From Paenibacillus sp. JCM 10914 (GTDB taxonomy: Bacteria > Bacillota > Bacilli > Paenibacillales > Paenibacillaceae), in NCBI RefSeq assembly GCF_001315105.1, contig NZ_BAZR01000033.1:1-59504 (forward strand): a stretch of 59,504 nucleotides of DNA, read 5' to 3'. The notes below the pieces were generated by a model. That model was given only the letters and a program-made list of their open reading frames with translations, did no database searches and was not told the DNA's origin. Position 1 is the stretch's first letter, and the number at the start of each line of letters is the position of its first letter. The position numbers and the translations under genes were made by a program. Below, in pieces: positions 44,145 through 55,900 of this stretch.

Positions 44145-47100
44145 TTAATTGATAAACCCTAGCAATCCTATAATCAGGGTTACCGCTTCGGCTCGCGTTG
44201 CCGTCTGCTGCGGGGCAAATCGATTACTTCCGACTCCGCCTACAAGTCCAGCATCAACTGCAGCCGCTACGTATGGCACTGCCCAAGCCGGAACATCCTT
44301 GGCATCCTTAAAATTCAGCTTCGCTGCCGGATCGGGATTCAGTCCACCGGCACGAACAATCATAGCAACCAATTCTGCGCGCGTTAAGGGTTTAAGTGGA
44401 CCAAAGGATCCATCCTTGTAACCGCTAATGATGCCGGCCTCGATTGCCTGGGATACAGCATCCTTCGCCCAGGAAGGAATTTTTGTCGTATCCGTGAATG
44501 TAAGCGGAGTACCGCTAGCACTCAGGCCCAAAGCACGTCCCAGCATCGTGACGAATTCTGCACGCGTCACTTGTTGGTTCGGCCGGAACGTTCCGTCTCC
44601 ATATCCGTTCACGAAGCCCGCGGCCACTGCTTTATCGATGGCTGATTTCGCCCAGTGCCCCGCCGTATCCTTCAACGCCGGCTGATTACCGCCGCCTGAA
44701 CCGCCTGGGTTGCCGCCTGGTTGAGGGCCTGTGCCCGAACCGTTGCCAGGATCCGTTTCATTATCTGAACCGGAACCTGGATTACTGCCGGAGCCCGGGT
44801 TGCTTCCTGGGCCTGGATTGGATGTGCCCGGTCCTGGAGCTGGTGTGCCTGTGCCCGGTCCCGGGCCTGGTGTGCCTGGATCAGGATTCGGCGTTTGAAC
44901 ATCCTTCTTCACGATCCCGAATTGATCAATAATAAATGGCTGCGCTCCATTCAGATTCTGATCGATTTCATACGTGACAGCTGTCAGCTTGCCGCCGTCG
45001 ATCGTAATGCCGACGAAGTTCTGTACCTGGCTGCGTTTCGGACGCCGGTTATCGCTCGGGTCCGGACCGTATTTGGCCGCATGATTTTCTTCTGCAAGTT
45101 CGAACAGATTGTAGTAAGCTTCCCCCAGACTTGGGCTAGGGTTCTTGTAATATACCTTCGGTCCTGCGGTGGCCGGAATCAAATAAATCGTACCGTCAGG
45201 ATTTACCGAGTATTCCAGCTTCTCGCCGTTCAACATCTCCGTAATTTTCTCAGGCTCTGCTGCTTTGCCATCCGACTTGATCGGTTTGGTGCGGGCATAG
45301 ATGTGATCATGACCCTGTAATACAAAATCAATGCCGAGTTCAGCCATGATTGGAGCAATCTTGGTGCGAACCCCGTTAGCCCCCATAATATCGGAGTCCG
45401 TTGCGTGGTTCGACGTAGTATACGGACCTTTATGAATGTTGACGATCACCCACTGCGCTCCGGCTTTTTTAGCCTTCTGAACGTCTTGTTTAAGCCACTC
45501 TACTTGCTCAACCGAAAAATTATCATATTCAGCCGAATCCTCATTGGAATTCAGGACCACGAAATGCGCATTGCTGTAATCGTAAGAATAATAAGCTCCG
45601 GTCTCGGTTGCCGAATGCTCCGGCTGCTGTACGTTGAAATGCTCAATGAAAGCATAATTCTCGTCCTCATGATTACCAGCGGAAGGCGCTAACGTCGTAT
45701 GGAGCAAGCTTTCCTGCGAATGTCCTAAGAGCCAATCCCACTGTTCTTCCTTTACACCCTTGTCCACGATATCTCCATTGTGAACAACGAATTGCGCTTC
45801 CGGTACGGTGGCGAGCGCCTTGGCAAGCGTCTCGGAAGAAAGCACGGCTTCATCTTCTTCCTTCGCCTGCGTATCGGCCAGATCAATAAATGTGAACGCT
45901 CCCTTCTCCGGTGCGGTCTGGAAGGTTCCAACGTCACTCCAAACGTTGAGGGACGCATCGCCTACCCGGAAATAATAAGTGGTATTAGGCTTGAGTTTGG
46001 TGGCTTCTGCTTTATGCACAAGCTCAGTTGGCGAATTGGTAGAAGGCGTCCGACGCCCGCTAAACGAGTTCGCGTTCATGAAATCCGGTGCGGCAGACGT
46101 CTTCTCGATTACCTGAAGGTCACTGCCCGTTACCTGCTGGGACGTATACCAGGTAAAACCCTTGGATGTTGTGGTATCACCATGGAACGTAACCGTCACT
46201 TTGCTCACTTTTTCCTGAACAGGACCCGGCTTTGTCTCTTTCATAATGCCGAATTGATCCACGATGAACGGCTGTGCTTGGTTCTGATTCTGATCAATCT
46301 CGTATGTGACAGCCGTCAGCTTGCCGCCGTCAATCGTAATGCCGACGAAATTCTGCACATGTCCTCTCGCTAAGCTGGTCGTATTCCCATACTGACGGGC
46401 GTGGTTCTCTTCCGCGCGCTCGAACAAATTGAAGTACGCGTCCCCCAGCTCCGGCTTCTGGTTCTTGAAATAAACCTTGGCGCCTGCGGTAGCGGGATCA
46501 TGTAGATCGTTCCATCGGGCTGGACCGCATACTCGATGCTCTCACCATTCAATGTCTCGGTGATTTTGGTAACATCTTCGGCCGTTCCGTCACGCTTAAT
46601 CGGCTTCGTTCGTGCATAGATGTGATCATGACCTTGAAGCACGAGATCGATCCCCAATTCATTCATCAATGGCGCGATTTGGTTTCGCACCCCATTAGCG
46701 CCAATAATATCGCTGTCGGTTGCGTGATTCGAAGTTGTGTACGGACCTTTGTGAATGTTAACGATAATCCATTCTGCGCCCGCAGCCTTCGCTTGCTCCG
46801 CATCCTGCTTCATCCATGCTACTTGTTCCGCGGAGAAGTTCGCATATTCGCTCGAATCCTCATTGGAGTTAAGCACGATGAAGTGCGCATTGCTATAGTC
46901 GTAAGAGTAATATGCGCCGGTTACGGTTGCTGCATGATCCGGCTGTTTCACATTGAAATGCTCGTAGAAAGCATAATTCCTATTCTCGTGATTGCCCGCG
47001 GACGGAGCGATCGTTGTATTCAATAGACTGGACTGTGAATGGCCAAGCAGCCAGTTCCACTCCTGCTCCGACGTACCGTTCTCTACCACATCCCCGTTAT

Positions 47101-48207
47101 GAACAACGAATTTGGCATCAGGGATCGTAGCGAGCGCCTTGGACAAGGTGGCTGCCGACAGCATCGCCTCGTCTTCTTCCTTCGCTTGCGTATCCGTCAG
47201 GTCGATGAACGAGAAGGGGCCGCTTACAGGGGCCGTTTCGAAGGTTCCTACCTCGCTCCAGATGTTCAAACTTTCGTCCCCGACTCTGAAATAGTAGGAC
47301 GTATCCGCCGCTAAACCTGTCGCTTCCGCTTTATGAACATGTTCGCCTGGTGAGTTCGAAGAGACCGTAGTCCGGCCGCTGAACAATTGCGCTTGCGCGA
47401 AATCAGGCGCACTGCCGCGATTCTCTACAACCTGTACATCGCTCCGGGACGATCCCAGCGGAGTATACCATGTAAAGCCCTTGGAGCTTGTTGCATCTCC
47501 ATAGAAGGTTACCGTAATCTTCGAGATATCCAGCACCGGAGCCTGGGCTAACGCGATCAGCTCCATATCGAAGTATAGATCCGAGCTGCCGTCGCTCTGC
47601 TGGTGAACCTCGACTGCAATTTCGTTGTCACCGTCCTGAAGGTATGTTTTCAGTGGTTGAGTCAGATCCACATCCGCATACACAACCGGCAGGTCCTTGT
47701 TGGAGGTAGCTTGGTGGAGTATGTAATCTCTCCTTCCGGCATGCCCATACGTCTGATTTCATGTCCGTTTACGTAAAGTACGGCACCGTCATCAATGCCA
47801 AACGTTCCGAGAATCTGGCCGTAACCGTCGATTTGATCCTTGTTGACCTGAAGATTCGTACGGAAGTACGTCGTGGTGTGTTTGAGACTTTTGTTAGCAC
47901 CATAGTCCACTTCGGTCTGAAGCGGTCCAAATTCAGGGGTGGATATGCCCTTTCCGTTATCCTTATATCCGAATGGAGCCAGTCCGGAACTCCATGAGGA
48001 ATCATCGTAGGTCGCACGCCAAACGGTTGTTAAATCCTGACCCTGATCAAAATACTTCCACTGAGCATTACGCTGTAGCAAAATATCCGGTTGGTCCTGC
48101 GTTGCGGCTTCCACCGCCGCCGGGGATCCAATACCTGCAAAGAATCCAAATACGAGTGCCGTGGATAACAGCATCGATAATAGCTTTTTGTACATGTGCT
48201 TAATCAT
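44145..48207 (-). CDS. S-layer protein with two tandem metallophosphatase domains (two frameshifts)
   Basis: About 1354 residues in three frames. Signal peptide KKLLSMLLSTALVFGFFAG; an N-terminal domain; then two near-copies of a purple-acid-phosphatase-like unit, each an FN3-type domain plus a calcineurin-like phosphoesterase with GDxxD (HNGDVVENG / HNGDIVDKG), SAGNHE, NIHKGPYTT and QGHDHIYAR motifs; a Gly/Pro-rich linker; three SLH modules. It is exported and anchored to the wall. The breaks are at 47710 (AAG GCT ACC gives STKATSNKDLPVVYADVDL) and 46493 (CCG GCT ACC gives MIPATAGAKVYFKNQ); both lose one G before CT. RBS AAAGGAGA precedes the ATG. The substrate may be extracellular phosphomonoesters. 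Confidence 0.88.
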
Positions 48208-48288
48208 TATTCTCTCCTTTTATTATGTAGGATGGGTCTGCATGAAGGCTCTCAAACAGTTCCATCATAACAACGGGAGATTAATGGC

Positions 48289-48317
48289 TTGTTATCCTAA
48301 CGTAAAACTTATGTAAA
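48289..48317 (-). promoter_or_regulatory. Promoter of the double-metallophosphatase gene
   Basis: TTTACA, 17 bases and TAACAA on the minus strand, about 80 bases before the start. It lacks the spacer palindrome of the other two SLH genes. Confidence 0.45.
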
Positions 48318-48379
48318 TAATGACACTTATACGATCTGTTCGCTCCTTGCCTTCGTCCTCCTTCCTTAAAAAAACGAAA

Positions 48380-48409
48380 AGCAGCGCGAGAAGAAACCCT
48401 CGCCCTGCT
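48380..48409 (-). terminator. Terminator of the Gfo/Idh gene
   Basis: AGCAGGGCGAG and CTCGCGCTGCT form a stem with one mismatch, followed by TTTTCGTTTTTTT on the minus strand. Confidence 0.75.
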
Positions 48410-48425
48410 ATATTAACCAAGAATG

Positions 48426-49417
48426 CTATCCTTCCGAAGGATACCGAAGTCCCCACTGCCCTCGAATCTGATCGAGCAGTTTCATGATCTCCAGCGACTC
48501 ATCCAACGATATCACATCGCTCTCAAGTCGACCTTCCAACAGGCACCGTCCCACTTCGTATGCTTCATAGTGATACCCCTTCGCTTGACGATCATCGGTA
48601 ACTTGTACCGGCTCTGCTCCATCTACATAAAGTGAAGCGGTTGTTGCATTCAAGAAGGACGGCACATGGATATGTCCCTTCGTTCCATATATATAAGCTT
48701 CATTCGTCAAGCCAAGCCGAATGGCTCCGTTCAGCGATGCCGTCTTGCCCGATTCATAGGATAAAATAACCGAGAACTGCTCATCAACCCCCGTTTCGCC
48801 GATATGCGCGGTACTCCATATCTTCTCTGGCTCCGTCCCAAAGACCATGGATGCAAACGACACCGGATATATGCCCGCATCCAGCAGCGCACCTCCGCCC
48901 AGTTCCCGATTGAGCAGTCGACCTAGCGGATTCCAGCCGCTTCGAAAGCCGAAATCGGCCTTCAACAGCTGTACGTCACCGATCAGCCTTCGCTCAGCCA
49001 TTCACGCACTTGCCTTATCGGCGGCAGGAAACGCGTCCACATGGCCTCCATCAGGAACAGCTTGTGTTCCTTCGCAGCCGCAATCAACTCCTCCAGCTCA
49101 TCCCCGTTGATCGTGAAGGGCTTCTCGCACAGGACAGCTTTACCGGCTTGAAGACACAACATAACGTTGTCCCGATGGAGCGGATGCGGAGTCGCTATGT
49201 ACACCACGTCGACATCGGGGTCTGACACAAGTTCCTCATAACTGCCATAGGCCCGCGGTATGTCGTATTTCGAAGCAAACTCTCCTGCACTGCTGGCCGT
49301 CCGGGATCCCACAGCGAGAAACTCGGCATTCTCCACATACGCCAGATCCGCTGCAAACTGCTCCGCAATCCAGCCGGTCCCCATGATTCCCCATCTCACT
49401 TTGTCCTTTAGCATCAT
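48426..49417 (-). CDS. Gfo/Idh/MocA-family oxidoreductase (frameshifted)
   Basis: About 330 residues in two frames: N-terminal Rossmann fold (RWGIMGTGWIAEQFAADL), the EKPF motif with the catalytic lysine (AVLCEKPFTI), then the C-terminal domain (DAGIYPVSFASMVFG, EAYIYGTKGHIHVP). Members are NAD(P)-dependent dehydrogenases on sugars or inositols. The break is at 48998, where one G (GAA TGG GCT GAG CGA) gives REWAERRLIGDVQLLK. The start at 49417 has AGGAGGATA upstream. No sugar operon adjoins, so the substrate is unknown. Confidence 0.86.
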
Positions 49418-49451
49418 ATATCCTCCTCTTCTTCTCCATGTTTCGGTCTTG

Positions 49452-49778
49452 CTAGATCGTGTAGAAGCTATCTCGCTCCACCTTGCAAATTCTCAGGCCA
49501 AAGCTGTTATACCACTCGTTCTTGCCCCGTTCCTGGGCTACCTGATGCGCGGCATTCTCTTTCCATAGACGAATAGCCTCAAGCGAGTCCCAGTATGATA
49601 CCGTAATCCCCAGGCTATCATCTCGAGCGGACTCCACGCCCAAATAGCCGGGCTGCTTGGCCGCAAGTTCTTCCATTTTGTCAGCCATCTCGCCGTAACC
49701 CCGGTCCCCCTCTGTCCGTGTGGATACAAAAATGCAGGCATAATAGGGTGGATTGGGCGTCCTCGCATATCCAGCCAT
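49452..49778 (-). CDS. ABM-domain monooxygenase-like protein
   Basis: About 108 residues with the ferredoxin-like ABM fold (YYACIFVSTRTEGDRGYGEMA, YLGVESARDDSLGITVSYWDSLEAI, HQVAQERGKNEWYNSFGLRI). Family members are cofactor-free monooxygenases or haem-degrading enzymes, but many are uncharacterised and a dehydration of the fold is common. The core Asn/His seen in IsdG (haem) is not obvious here. ATG at 49778 has RBS AAGGGAG 10 bases upstream. The gene is followed by the Gfo/Idh gene 34 bases away; a shared operon is likely. Confidence 0.75.
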   Translation of the reverse strand: MAGYARTPNPPYYACIFVSTRTEGDRGYGEMADKMEELAAKQPGYLGVESARDDSLGITVSYWDSLEAIRLWKENAAHQVAQERGKNEWYNSFGLRICKVERDSFYTI

Positions 49779-49865
49779 CACATTCACACTCCCTTAATCT
49801 GCTCTCGCTTGTATCCATTATAGATCAGTCTGAGCCAATCTTTAACTATAATCAGGTAAAAAAAA

Positions 49866-49898
49866 CGCTGCTTCCACTCGGGTAAGAGGGAAACAGCG
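49866..49898 (-). terminator. Terminator of the 2033-residue SLH gene
   Basis: CGCTGTTTCC and GGAAGCAGCG form a stem with one bulge, and TTTTTTTT follows on the minus strand. Confidence 0.8.
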
Positions 49899-49918
49899 GC
49901 TTCAATTCATCCTTGCTT

Positions 49919-52900
49919 TTACTGAAGCTTGCTCAGCAAATGATAGATGACCTGCGCGCTCTCTGCACGCGTGGTCAGACCTTCCGGTGCGAAGCGGCTT
50001 GCGCTATGCCCCTGTATGAAACCGAGTGCATAGGCCGTTTCAATCGCTTCTTGAGCCCAGCCAGGCGCATCGGATAAATCCGTGAACGGACTTCTCGATG
50101 TCGTGGTTTCCTCCTGCTCGTTCATCGCATACGCATAAGCACGTACCATCATCGCAGCCATTTCCTGACGCTTAATCGGCGCATCGGGCGCAAAGGTATC
50201 CTCGCTTCGTCCATTCACGATACCGGCTTGAACGGCTGCCGCCACGGCATCCGCGTACCACTTATCAGCGGCAACATCGGTAAATGGCAGTGCCGCCTCC
50301 GCTGGAAGATCGAGAAGTCGAACCAGCATAGCCGCAAATTCGGCCCTCGTTATGCGTTGGTTCGGTCCGAAGCGATCAGCACTTATACCTTCTACGAGTT
50401 GCTTCGCCGCGAGATCGCCAATCACTTCTGCTGCCCAGAAAGAGGACGGCACGTCGGTAAAGCTCTTCTCGAAATTCAGCAAGCCATATGTGCTGAAGTG
50501 CGTAACAGCCGCGGCAATTCGTCCGTCCTTCTTGACACCTCCGATATAATCCAACGCACCTGTAGGGAACAGACCGTAAAGTGCGGTTCGTTTGCTATCG
50601 GTACCTGGCTTGATCGGCAGCTCGAGCATGATCGGTTGCTCGAATTCCTTTAGGCTGACCACCTTGCCAGCCGCGGTAGTCAGTTGCAGCTCGAACATGA
50701 TCCAGACTCCTGCCGTACTCAGCTTCGCTCCGGATGTCCGGGCAGCCTCGGCAAGGCGTTTATTCGCATCTGCCTCCTCCAAGGTGGTGGCAGTCAGCGT
50801 GATTTGGGCCGTATCAAGTGCTGTATCTCCCGCCAGACCGCTTAACTGACGCAGCACTCCTGACGGAATCCGCATCCCCATATTCCTTGCCTCGATCTGA
50901 ATAACGCCATCCCGTATCAGTTCTGCCGCATTACCCGGCAGCGTAAGATCCGTAAAATCTTCTTCCAGCTTCAGAGTCACTTGTCCATGCACAAGTTGGC
51001 TTACAAGTTCACTCCCCGTCATATTCAAGCTGCCCGAAGGTGGTACAACTGGCGGCTGCACGGGTGGCGGAGTAACGACCGGCGGTTGCACGGGCGGATC
51101 AACCGGTGGATCGACTGGCGGTTCCGGTCCCGGGTTGCCGCCTCCGCGAGGAACTACCTTCACACGAAGTTCAGACTTCAAGCCGTTATAGGAAGCCGAT
51201 ATGATCGTCTCGCCTTCGGCTATAGCTGTGATCACTCCGGTCATATCTACCGCCGCCACATGAGCTTGGGTGCTCTCGTACGTGACGCCTTCCACTAAAC
51301 GGATGCGAGTCCCATCCATATATACCGCTTCGGTAACCGTCGCGGCGGTCTCACCGACTTTTAGTTCTGAAGCACCCGTAAGGACAATCGATTCGATCTC
51401 TCCTACGGGAACGCGATCCACCACAATGTGCACATCCGCATATACGTTAGGTGATACGCTGCTGGTTACTCTGACCACGGCTTCGCCAAGTGCCTTGGCT
51501 GTTACGAACCCGTCATCAGTCACGCTTACCACATCCTGTGGTTCAGAGCTGTACACAGACCAGACTACTGTTGCTTCAGCACCGCTTGGCTTCACCTCGG
51601 CTTGCAACTCCTGGCTTTGGCCCACGGCCAAAGTCAGCTCGTCCGGCATGACCACAATCTCTTCCGGTTCTGGCTTCGGAGTCTTATCCGACTTGGAGAG
51701 TGTCAGATGGTCAACCACACGACCGCCAACCGTCTTGGTGATATACTCCAGTTCGTCTCCCTTCACCTCAATCGATGCATACATCTGCGTCTGTTCCTCG
51801 TCAATAACCTCATGCCAGCCGCGCTCCGTATGCGAGTAGAACTTCGGACCCGAAGAGCCCGCTACCACATAGACAGTACCTTGACCATCCGGTGCAATCT
51901 GGCCATTCTTCATAGGGTAAGAACGATAATAGATGTGGTCATGTCCGTTCAAGACCAGATCCACGCCGTGCTCCTCCAGCACGGGAGCCCAAGCGTCCCG
52001 CACCTCCGCCGAATCGTAGATGCTGCCATACGGTCCTCGGTGGAAGATGGCGATGGTCCATTCCTTCGTATTGTCAGCCAGATCCTGCTGGAGCCACACC
52101 TTCTGCTCCTCCAGTTGATATTCGCTGTTCAGCATCACGAAATGGATATTCTTGTAATCGAAGGAGAAATTCGTGCCTTTCAATGGCTCAATGCCGTTAC
52201 CCGGCTGATTAAAGTGGGCAAGAAAGTCACCGTTCTCCTTGCTGCCCATCACTTCATGATTGCCAATGGCTGCAACTAACGTGGTCTGCATGAAATGCTG
52301 CTGCGCTTCAGCAAACCAATAATTCCATTGTTCCTCGACAAAACCTTTATCGACCATATCGCCCGCATGCACCATGAATTCCGAATCCGGGTGCTCGGCA
52401 GCCGCCTTATCGATCGTATTGCCCCATAATTCGAATTCCTTAGCCGATGCGGCTTGAGAATCGGCAAAATACAAAAATTTCGTTGTATCGCCAGAGGCAT
52501 CTGTCGTGCGGATCATGCCCTGCTCGCTGTAGTGTCCTTGACCATCCCCTACGCGGTACACGTATTCGGTGCCAGGCTCAAGACCGTCCACCGTTACTTT
52601 ATGCGTCCTCACCGAGCCCAGATCCAGCGTATGGTACAATTCGGCCGTCCCGCTTACCTTCTGCACGTTCGGAGCATCGAAGGTGGTGAACTCGGATTTC
52701 TTCGCCAATTCGACCACGCTCTGTTCAATGGATGGCGTCGTATGCCAGTTGAACCTGCGAGAGCTGGTCGGATCCTCCCCCATGCCGACACTTATGTTAG
52801 TCGGCGTCGGCGTTCCGGCTAATGGAGATACTTTGAACGCTATCGCCGGGCTGTACTGGTTATCCTTAACCGCTTGAACGGTATAGGTTCTAATCTCGGA

Positions 52901-55900
52901 GGTCAAGACGTTCGTTCTCAAAATACCGGTAGGGTCCGTAGTGCCGACCAGATTGTCGTCCGCCATAATCAGCACGTCTGCGGCAGGTGCCCCCTGTTCG
53001 TCCGTTACCTTAAATTCCGTCTCATATCCTTCTACGATTCCTTCTTCGTTCCAGTTCAGGCTGTAATGATTCGCAATCCGCGATTCCAACGGCAGGCCGA
53101 AGAAAGAGAACTCCGTACTGCCTGAATCAACGAATGATACGCCACCGGATAACAGCTTGATGATGTTAGCGCCAGTGGCCACCTTTTTTACGTCATACCG
53201 TACCGATGCGATGGAATCGTCATCACGTAAACCCGCCATATGAATAGACGACCAGGTTACGTTCACCGTTCCCTTCGTCTCGTCAATATCCGCAGCCACC
53301 TTGGAAGAGTCCAATTTGTCTCCGATCACGAGTTCCAGGTTCTCCACCTTGGCAGGATCAAATTGAAAGTCAATATGACCGCTATGGATTTGTGATGCCT
53401 GCACGCCTCCGATATCCACGCGATAACTATTGCCGGCATAAACCGTATCCGGCGTATCATATACAATCTTCGCTGCTCCCGTATTAACAACGAAGTTCCA
53501 CGTCTCCGTCGTTTGGTTCCCGGATAGGTCACGCACGTTAACGCTCGCCTGATGTACACCATCAGCAAGCGGAACCTTCGGGGTGTAGTGAATCCGTCCT
53601 TCCGGAGGATAGAGCGTATGCTCCACAAGCACGCCGTCCAGATAGAAGCGGATTTTGTCAGGATCAATAAGGGTCGTGCCCGGATGCTCAGCCGGATCAT
53701 AACCCGCATCTTCGGCGTAGACGATAATTGTCGGCTGATTGCTCTGTATCTCCTCACCATTGGCAGGGGAGAAGCCCTTCATGATCGGGGGCTCGATATC
53801 ATCGTCAGCCGGACCGTACAGCGCCCGGATTTCATCAACGTAGATGGCCCCGGCATCCTTCCTGTCGTTGCGCGTCTCCATGTAACGAACCGGCATGTCC
53901 ATCACCAGCGGAAGCGTTCTTCCCTTCGGCACGTCCACCTCAAGATATTTCCATCCCGTGAAATTAACGCCTTCACTCTGCTCGGTCATATTTAGCGGAA
54001 TCGTTCCCTTGCTGTCACGGAGCTGGACCCGGAGCCAGTGCTCCTTGCCGTCCCCGTAGACCCACATGCTGATCTTCTCCGGGTAACCCGGTATTTCAAT
54101 ATTCTCAGCAGCACTCTTCGTCTCCAAATAAGCACCCGATGTCCCCGTCGTACCCGTAAAATCATACTCCAGTTTCAAGGCCCCATTGCCTGAACGGATG
54201 TAGGTCTCATCGGTCTCGATCGATACGCTCGTCGATTTAAACAGAGCGCCTGAGCTTGGTTTATAACGATCCAGGCCGTTCTCGAAGTCTTCCAGCATGA
54301 CCGGCGGCAAGCCCACGTTCACTTCGAGCGTTGCTTCCACATTTCCGTATTGGACTTGAATCTTCCCGCTCACATCTTGCTCGTTCGTAGCCGTGAACAC
54401 GCCGTTCTCATCGATGGTCCCGATCTCTCCCACCGTACTCCACTTGAAGCGGTGGTTATCCGCTTGAACGACTTGACCATTGCGGAGCGCACTCACCTTA
54501 AGCATCTCGCTCGAACCCGAGGAGAATGCCCTAACCTTATCCTTAAACGCCAAAGCCGTAAGATCATCCACGATTTCCAGCTTGGCTGTGCCGCCCAAAG
54601 CACCCGATAGGGCTGTAACTTCGGTGATTCCAACCTGCTCCCCTGCCGTAAATTCACCGTTGGCCGCTATCGTGCCAAAAGCGGAATCCACCTGCCAAGT
54701 TACATTCTCATGGATCTTGGCCGGATGGATGAAATCATCCACGCCCGCGGCTTCGAAAGTCGTGGAAGAACCGGTCAGCACCCGCTCCAGCGTTGGGGAA
54801 ACCACCAGCTTGCTTGCCGTTCCCTCCGGCGCTTTGTTAACGAGCAGTATACCGTTGGCCGTCTTGCGCTCTCCTCCATCGGATGGAGAATTCAATACCT
54901 TCCGTGTCGTTTCGCCCGGCAAACGGGCGACGAAAGTGGCCGAACCGCCTCCATCCAGGTTAAGGGCGTTCACGACGCCGAGCTCTTGCAGCATCTCGCC
55001 AAGCTCGATATAGTTCACGCCTTCACTGAAGCCAGGCTGCCGCCCGTCCACCTCGAACAGTACGATGGAGCCGTCTGCCTTCGTCCCGACCACGGTCCTT
55101 GGATGAACAGCTGGATCTGGATGCTGCTGTACCGCGCCATCCTTCACCAACATCACCGTACCGCCAATTGCCATCGTAACGTCGTTCCACTCGCCTTCCA
55201 GCTCGAAGCTTGCCGTTACCTCATCGCCCGGCTTAAGATGCTCGACCTTGCCGCGCTGCGTTCCCGAAGCAGACAGTACGACCTGATTCGGGGCGATCGG
55301 AGAATTGCCGCGATCCGGTTGGACGGAAGCTACCTTCATCGTTAACGTCTCGCCACTGGCGACACTTCCGCTTACCACGTCGAGAACGACCTCGATCCCC
55401 AAATTATTCGTCATCGTGGAACCGTGAAACTTATCCGTGTATAGCACGAGTGCGTCATTGCCGCGCATCCTGTTGATCGAAGTGATCGGAGTCTCCGCTC
55501 CTTGAATCGACAAGCTGCGGGTCAATTTCGGAATTCCATACAGAGTGGTCCCGTCTGCCTTGACTCCGAATGCATTGCGTGTGCTGGGCGGATCCGTGAG
55601 CAGTTCCCCCTCACCCATGAACAATCCAAGCGGAATGCCGGTCGACATATCATAGAAATCGCCGTTAACGGCCGCAATGACCCGATTCCCCTCCTGATCA
55701 GCGTCCATGGCCATTTGGCTGACGCCTTGCATGCCATAGACTTTGCCATCGGTCAGCCCGGGCTGAAGAGCGAGATGACCGTCCGTAGGATCGAACTCCA
55801 CCATGTGGACCTTCTGCTCACCGCCGCCCTTCTGCATATTAGCCCACGTATATGTAGCGCCCGGTCCGATCTCCATCTGCCGCATATCGATAACGGATGA

